NCBI RefSeq assembly: GCF_019097595.1 | Contig: NC_080716.1 | Span: forward strand, 14,098,901 to 14,162,900 | Reading direction: 5' to 3' | Length of the DNA stretch: 64,000 nt | Source of the DNA: Hemibagrus wyckioides | Lineage: Eukaryota > Chordata > Actinopteri > Siluriformes > Bagridae | Shown: positions 57,008-64,000 of the stretch, in pieces | How positions within the stretch are numbered: position 1 is the first letter of the stretch | Layout: each line of letters starts with the position of its first letter | The notes under the pieces: generated by a model | Databases searched by the model: none | Told to the model about the DNA's origin: nothing | The model's input: only the letters and a program-made list of their open reading frames with translations | Made by a program: the position numbers and the translations under genes

Positions 57008-57107
57008 TAAGGGAAATACTCCACGTTAATGCCCATGGTTTTGGAATTGTATGGACATGTGGTTGTGATGGTCAGGGGTTCATATACTTTTGGCCATATA
57101 GTGTATG
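57008..57107. mobile_element. Tc1-like right terminus, family D
   Basis: AAGGGAAATACTCCACGTTA, then TGTGATGGTCAGGGGTTCAT, ATACTTTTGGCCATATAGTG and TA form the right end of the family D MITE. This is the best-preserved family D right terminus in the window. No body is present. Confidence 0.75.
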
Positions 57108-58741
57108 TGAGAAATGGATGCTGGCTAATAATCAATACATATGGAGGGAATTTTGCGGGAAATTTTACATCAGTATGTATTTGGTGAATTTTTTGCAGAC
57201 CTCGTTTCTCTTGCTGTGGGCAAAACACAGAAGTAAAGGTTAAAATTATGTGACTAAAACATTTGGCCCTGGGAAAGGTAGAGGCAACAATAATTAAGCT
57301 CCACAATAAAAATGATTAGAACTGCTTTTGACATTCTCATTGCAAGTAACTTACTGTTAATTGCAATCACAAATTTTAATGGCAGTTTTATGTGCTACGG
57401 CTATAAGCTGTTTAATGTTCAGTTGCTATACTCTTTAAATCTGTCCCATTTCTGCAGAAGAGGAAGGGACGGAAGAAGGAGTGGGGCTTATGAATTGCCC
57501 TGACCGTTAGGCATACTGCGTGCTGAGTGGCTAATTCCGGGAGGACGGCCCTCACCAACACACACTCCAGGCTACTTAGCTATGCAGCCGCAGCATCTGT
57601 TGAGGACTAATGAATGTTATAACCTCATAAACGTCATGAAATTGGACATTATCCCTTAATTAAACGAACAGAGATGCATTACAATGATTACGGTTGCACA
57701 ACGGTGCATTGCCGTGCTGGTACACCTGCACCAGGGTGTTAGCAGCAAAGCTAAAAGGTAACGGTCCTCCCCTGTACAGGGGTGTACCAAGGCTCTGAGC
57801 GGGAGGACATAAAGAAAAAACCTCCAAAGGAAAAGAGTCTTCAGATTTCCTGAACTCTCTAGCTCTCAGCTTTGATCACTGATCCCATAAAGCCATGCGG
57901 TTCACCATGTCGGTCAAGCTGCAGTGGGTTTATGTCCCTCTCTGGTTTTGTGCTTCAGCTTTCTGGAGGCCATGATGATTATGGGAGCTGCACTCACTCA
58001 GTGGATGATTATAGTGCGGAGTCAGCCTGTGGAACAGCTGTGCAATAAAGGCCATATAAAAACAAAGAGAGGTGCTTGGCTGGCAGTACACCTGGACCAG
58101 ACAGGGCTTGAAATACTGAGTCCCCAAGGACCTGCTCAGCAAGGTGGAGTGAACTTCTGCGACTCTCAAGGTGCATCTAAGGCATTGTGGAGGGCAATTT
58201 GTGTGCAAGCGGAAGTTTGTAATAACTCCGTAGTCACAGCCTCGTGTTGTGTGGATTAAGGTCCACCCGGAATTAGGTGGAATATAGAGGGGAGCTGTGC
58301 TGCTGTATCATTGGGGAGTCGTGTCAGCAGCTGGTGGTAAAAAAAAATGACAGGAGATATTTTGCATACTTTTTGATTGGAACAAACAGACATGCTGCAA
58401 AACACTACAGCACTGATGATGCCAGCTGTATGCAAATTGTTCTTGTGAAAAATGCCTATTTGTCAGTGACAAAAAAACCCCATATAAAGTCCATTTTTAG
58501 TCACATGGCTGAATTTATAAATGAGTTGCACTAGGTATAAAACAAATGCCAAACAAAAAATAACACAAGCTGTCTTGTGTTTCCACGCACTGTCTCTGTT
58601 TATTCTTTGGTTATCTTGTCAATGGACCGTGATGGACATGTCCCACTGGCTTGCATGGTATTGGTCAAAAATAATCTCCTTTAGTTTATCTTAATCTGAC
58701 AGTGACCTTGCCCACGGATATGAATATGTGGCTCCATATAA
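57108..58741. other. no gene recognised; GC-richer unique block
   Basis: The section 57450-57910 is repeat-free and fairly GC-rich, with no coding frame, and is a reasonable candidate for conserved noncoding sequence. A 111-codon plus-strand frame at 57924-58259 is the longest non-repeat frame of this part; I see no domain, and a 92-codon frame lies antisense to it. A miR-9-like word at 58600-58615 has no hairpin. Confidence 0.3.
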
Positions 58742-58828
58742 GACAAACAGACAGACAGTCAGACAGACAGACAGAGAGACAGAAAAAAAGAAAGAAAGAA
58801 AGAAAAACAGATGAACAGAAAGAAACAA

Positions 58829-58863
<35 letters not shown>

Positions 58864-58888
58864 ATCAATAAATAACAGACAGACAGAC

Positions 58889-58959
<71 letters not shown>

Positions 58960-59033
58960 AGGACAGGAAGAAAGAAAGAAAAACAGATGGATAGAAAAAA
59001 GAAAGAAAGAAAGAAAAACAGATGGACAGAAAA

Positions 59034-59093
<60 letters not shown>

Positions 59094-59118
59094 AAAACAG
59101 ATGAACAGAAAGAAACAA

Positions 59119-59149
<31 letters not shown>

Positions 59150-59289
59150 CAGACAGACAGACAGACAGAAAGAAAGAAAGAAAGAAGGACAGGAAGAAAG
59201 AAAGAAAAACAGATGGACAGAAAAAAGAAAGAAAGAAAGAAAAACAGATGAACAGAAAGAAACAATAAATAAATAAATAACAGACAGAC

Positions 59290-59324
<35 letters not shown>

Positions 59325-59326
59325 AA

Positions 59327-59362
<36 letters not shown>

Positions 59363-59363
59363 A
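58742..59363. repeat. compound purine microsatellite with higher-order units
   Basis: A 620-base mosaic of (GACA)n, (GAAA)n and (AAAT)n blocks. The joint word AACAGATGAACAGAAAGAAA followed by CAATAAATAAAT recurs at about 58805, 59096 and 59243. GGACAGGAAGAAAG recurs at about 58961 and 59187, and GATGGACAGAAAAAAG at about 59019 and 59210. The array therefore contains repeated cassettes rather than one simple tract. The plus strand is nearly free of C and T runs, giving three long chance minus-strand frames. Confidence 0.96.
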
Positions 59364-62300
59364 GAATTGATACTTAATCCCCTCAAACACACTGCTTGTC
59401 ATATAAATGTAGTAGAATAACTGTGTTCAGTGTGTTGAAGTCAGGATGTTTTTGTCTAAGCGTGTATCACAGATCTATGAATGGATTTTTTTTTTTTAAA
59501 AATGCTGAATGAAAAGCATAAAAGTCTTCTTTGTTATTGGCAAATCTCCTTTCTTAAAAACAAAATGGATGAAACGTGCACCTCAGTGGAAATATATCAA
59601 CATAAAATATTAATATATACCCGTGAGGAGCCAGAAGCGTGTAATTTAAACGAGCAGACAGCTGAAATGAGGCTGAATGTCCCTCTGTTTTACTTTTGGC
59701 GGAAGGTCTTTCAAAAGACATTTGTTTCAGGTTTCCTCTGCCGGTTAATTGCCTTTTTTGTCACAAATTCACAATGACAGTGTTTGGTTTCTGCTGCCGT
59801 ATTATTTATAACCCTTGGTTTTTGACGGGAAGTTCCGCACCCCCCCACCACCGCCTTTCTCTCTCACTCTCCCTTTTGCCCCATAGAGGATGATTGATTG
59901 ATTCCGTTTAACCTTGATAAGGGAGGCAATAGAAAAACAAATTGCCATATTGACACAGGCATGATGGGCCGCTCAGCTCTGGTGACTGGCGAGGTGAGGC
60001 GGAGGTCGGCATGCTTGGAGAAGACAGACGAAGAGAGTTGCGCTTCACAAAATCACCGCCTCCGCCAACCTTCCTGTATACACACTGCAGCCACAGATAC
60101 TACACTACATCTTTTACGGTGCAAAAGATACGCACTCTGTCAGCTTTCATATTAAAGTGGAAGGTTGTTGGGCTGGAAATTTTCAGTTTAATCTAAACGT
60201 GCATGTGCACATCGGGACTGTTTTGTCCTCAGCAGACACAAGCTTGTTCGACAGCCTCCTGATTTTATACAGTGTGTTTATCATGAATCCCTTTAATCAA
60301 CAAAATGATATAGTTTGATTATGGTTGATGAAGACCACACCCGCTGTAAACTGTATGTTACGACAGACTTAAGCCTCTCATTTCGAAGCAATGAAGCTCA
60401 ATTATTTATTCATTTCTCATCAACGCAATCACAATACTCAATCAACCAAGAAGAGAAGAAAGATTTTTTGTGATCTCCTCATGGTATAGATTTATCCTTC
60501 ACACGTTTTCATGCATGTGGAAGTTTGATGTTCATTTAATTTTTAGTGTGGCGTATGCTCATGTTGGGTCACCCCCCCTTACCATTCCACTTGACTACAC
60601 TATTAATCTCTCTCAGTGGACCTGCCCTTCATGACACTATCACTGTCTCTTTTTGACATTTATTTCAAGGGCCCCTCTGTCATTTCTTCTTATTTTATTA
60701 TTTTTTTGTCATATGCTCATTTCACTTCTCATACTTGCTTCAGATGTCCTGATGGCTTCATCTGTCAATTGGCTTTTTTGGACAAACCAAAGAAGTTGTG
60801 TCATAGGGATTAAAAGTGAGATACTTCCTTATTTGAATGCCATGCAGTATACTGTATTAAGACATCTCATCACTGTCAGACGGTGGTGTAAAGGACATAG
60901 CGAGTTGTTTGAAGAAGAACTTTGGGCAGCTCCTGCTGGCCTGCTGTTACTTCAGCAGGGGACTTTCTAGCCATCTGTGATCCAGCAGCATTTCAAGAAG
61001 GCATAGTTACAGTCCATTTCAAGTTTAGATGTGCAAATTGAAGGCAAATCTTTAATTCTTCACCACAGGCAAACATTCTAGTAGGGTCTCAGAGTGAGCC
61101 GGATCAAAGTGGTTTTCCAGAATTGCCTATCCTATTCGGGGGTTAGTTCCTTTTTTAAAAACAAATTAAATGCCTAAAAGCTTAAATAATAATTTGTTAG
61201 TTTATCTTCTCACATGGTTCGTCTTTTTTTTTTCCACCCTCAGCCCTCATGGTGGCAGCAGGTCTTTAGGAATGATGTAAAAGTGAGGTCATCAGGGGAT
61301 AGGGGTAGTCCAGAGAATTCTGAAGAGAGTACGGTTGGGGGGAAGGGGTAGAGGGGTCCGGTATAGCTCATGGACCTCACGGGATCTAAATTAGACATCT
61401 CCTTTGGCTGTTCGTTTGATGTCCATTACTCTGTCGTTAGGCAGACTCTATATTAACTGCTAATTAACTGCTGACACAAGGACCAAGCGATGTGGGTAAA
61501 TCTTGACAGGGCTGTAACGAGCTTGATGGGATCTAGTTTGGAAATGATTAAAACCGACTAATAAAAAAATTAAACATGATAATGATGGCAATAATGGTAA
61601 TAATGAGCAACAGTTCTACTGACCATTTTATTTCCCTGCCCTCTCTCTCTCGATTTTCAGTCCTCTATTTTTTATTGACATTTAACGTTAACATCTATAG
61701 GCAGTTTTAATCTGAACGTCTAAAAGCTACTTTCTCAGATTTATCACTTTCGTCTGCACTGTAGCCAGACAGTACAGTCAAAGCTGTAAGTGCCTGAAAT
61801 AGCTCTAAGCCTGCTATAATCCTAAGGCTTTAAGTCTGCTTTGAGTCTGTGAAATACATACCTTCCTTTGTGAAATACATACCCCACTCTTTGGCCCCTC
61901 ATCGAAGCAGCCAGTGCAGAATACATGAGCCAATAACAACGCTTCTCCAGGTCTGTGAGATTTTGCTGTCACTGGGCCATTGTGTGCACTCATAGATTTC
62001 CATTCCAGATTTATAGTGGGCTTTCAATTCTGCGTGAAATCCGCAGGGATACAAAGGGATCATCTGGAATCAATGGACAAAGGTTACATGCCTCCCACCT
62101 TCTGGCCTTTGGCTCGTGCTCCCAAGGGTTTGGCCCCCTCATGGTTCTGGGGCACGGCTGCTTAATTAAAAAGTGTGGGCCATGTTATCTAAAGCATTAA
62201 TGTGGAATAACACAGTAAGTCATGTTTGCTGAGGCTTATTGCGATTAGTATCCAAAGACCGGCGAGAACCAAGAACAATCCAGGGGATTACAGTGTAAAC

Positions 62301-64000
62301 TGTACTTGAAGATAATATGGTCTTACACAATGCAGATAAACATAATGAAATTTTGTATACCTCAGCACATGGTCCAAGGTGTTGTTTTCTTCCTGGTTGT
62401 TTTCTGTTTCTTCTGGGGAAAATCCCCCAGTCCTCTACATTAACCTTCAACGTTACATGTTTTGCTGTTGATGATTGCACGGTTGATGATTTTTTGCTAT
62501 GGCTTTGTGTATTAGTTAATTTATAAATGCTAATAATGATACTATTATCACACACACAACAGTTGCTAAAATTTACACAGAATGGTATAAAAAAAAACAA
62601 AAACAGAGCGAATGTTCTAACTCTTTGCTGTTGGGAGAGGTCAGAAGTGAATGTCCGGACTAAACCGAGCTGATAGGAATGCTCCAGAAACCTAAATAAT
62701 CGCTCTTTACAACCAGAGTGAACAGAAAAGCATTTCAGAAGTTAGATTGATGTACAATCACTTTAATATAGCAAAGATTTCCTCTGTGTGCACCAGTGTG
62801 CAGCCGTCCTACGGTTTTGCCACTTAAGCAGCTTTGTCTGTTATGATAAACAAATTATAGATCAAGATCTGTGATATCTTCACTAGTAGAGAAAAACAGA
62901 GCTACGCTTGTTGTCTGAGTTCGCAACACTGAACATGTTTACTACAATGTTGTGCAAAGTAAGCACATAGTAGAAGTTTACCTACGAGCTATACAGATAG
63001 CGTATGTTTTGACGTCTACTGTGTGCTTCTCCATGACGACATCTGATACTCCCGCAGATAAGAGACAGGTTTGTTTTTTTGTTGTTTTTTTTAAATACCC
63101 AAGCATACGTTTGATTTACAACAGCGTTTCATGGGTGAGTAAGAAAAAAGGATTCTCAGTGAGTCTTAAAGGATTTTATGTAAACATAAAGATGAAACGT
63201 TCCAAAATAATTGATGATGCATATTTCTCTTTGTTTTCCCTCGAGTGTCTTTATGGATTTGCCGGTTGATAGAATTCAGCTTGCTTGGTCCAAGCCGGGT
63301 TTATTTTATCGTCACAGTAAGGTCATGTCAGGCTGAATGCATAAAGATTAGCAGAAGATGAATATTTAGACCACAGACACTATTTTTTCTGGTCAGGCCA
63401 AGTGCATATTAGAATACCACATCTGATCTAATCAATGGATATTTTACTACAAGCTCTGTGTGTTGTATCATCTGAAATCTCTAACATCTAACCGGGTTAA
63501 TGTAGTGATAAAATTTCTCATTTTACAAAGCCGCATGAGCTTAAAGTAATGTTACTGATTGTTATATCTCTGGCCGCGGTGAAGTAAATACGCTCCCTGT
63601 GTTTCATTTCAAATGAGCTGAGTGTATACAGTATATAAAGCTCTGGTGTAATAGATATGAGCATTTAATCTTCTGCCATTTGCATTCAAGAGGAAAAAAA
63701 ACGCAGTTTATTTGATTTATTTGTTTTATTGAATATGCTGAGATTTCAGCTGAAGCTTGCACTTGCTCTCTGACATTATTTGTTCAGTGTCTGTGTGATG
63801 CTACAGGACAGCAGTGCTCAGATCGGGGTTTTGATGTGATTGCGATTCAACTGAAGCATGTAGCCATTTTATGGGCAGAAAGCAGCCATCGCTGGTAATC
63901 GTTTTATCAGTCCTCTTTAAAAATCCTTCAGACTTATTTATACCTCTACTGCAGCAGCATGTGAATTAGGTTATTTCGAAGCCTATGTGTGTATTAAATG
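59364..64000. other. no gene recognised; repeat-poor terminal block
   Basis: 4.6 kb without a recognisable transposon or gene. Frames reach 126 codons (62220-62600, minus) without a domain. Sections 59790-60150, 61900-62200 and 63530-63700 are unique and balanced enough to merit a conservation test. T/A runs lie at 59489 and 63070. Confidence 0.35.

Noticed and set aside
58600..58622. TTCTTTGGTTATCTTGTCAA, similar to the start of miR-9
   Set aside because: Identity ends after about 14 bases and no complementary arm lies within 100 bases on either side, so there is no precursor hairpin.
58686..59402. Three long minus-strand frames (168-238 codons) of FFLSFFLS-type repeats
   Set aside because: They are the translation of the (GAAA)n/(AAAT)n microsatellite. 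All three frames are open because the tract lacks stop-forming words, not because it codes.
62220..62600. 126-codon minus-strand frame
   Set aside because: No domain, and an overlapping plus-strand frame of 69 codons; likely chance.
1..64000. Prokaryotic features (operons, CRISPR arrays, ribosome binding sites, phage genes)
   Set aside because: Base composition, SINEs, microsatellites and decayed eukaryotic transposons show vertebrate DNA. The tandem repeats have no spacers of constant length.

Overview
This window is AT-rich, repeat-littered vertebrate DNA, most likely from a teleost fish. The signs are abundant decayed Tc1/mariner transposons of several families, tRNA-derived SINEs resembling the Mermaid/DANA group of fishes, Ty3/gypsy remnants, 3' tails of fish non-LTR elements and long microsatellites. 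The repeat mix would suit an otophysan fish such as a catfish, but no host gene is available to fix the species. Repeat families were recognised from memory of fish genomes; none was searched.

No convincing host protein-coding exon, tRNA, rRNA, snRNA, operon or CRISPR array was found. Open frames reach about 240 codons only inside a purine-rich microsatellite. The others over 100 codons are transposon remnants or low-evidence chance frames. The window therefore looks like an intergenic gene desert or the inside of a very large intron.

Layout: 1-5 kb holds a gypsy integrase remnant, a Tc1-like MITE, a dispersed repeat, a scrambled Tc1-like element and a 139-bp foldback. 5-17 kb holds (CT)n tracts, a 0.55-kb dispersed repeat, LINE tails, a second Tc1 MITE, a 0.5-kb terminal-inverted-repeat (TIR) MITE and a probable solo LTR. 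17-27 kb is mostly unique sequence with a gypsy protease remnant and a Tc1 C-terminal remnant. 27-32 kb holds a double pentanucleotide/tetranucleotide array, a Mermaid-like SINE and two Tc1 families side by side. 32-38 kb is repeat-poor and is the best place to look for conserved noncoding elements. 38-49 kb is densest in transposons: an element with a G-rich minisatellite, abutting Tc1 remnants, a third copy of the first MITE family, a complete short MITE and composite debris. 50-57 kb has a second probable LTR, an (AT)n tract, SINE pieces and an L2-like tail. 57-64 kb is unique sequence around a 620-bp compound microsatellite.

The transposon debris cannot encode a working transposase: the frames are broken or the catalytic domain is missing. 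The sequence offers no evidence of a previously undescribed biological system. The most useful leads are the foldback element, two MITE copies sharing one internal deletion junction, the G-quadruplex-prone minisatellite inside a transposon, the higher-order compound microsatellite, and several repeat-free blocks that should be tested for deep conservation.
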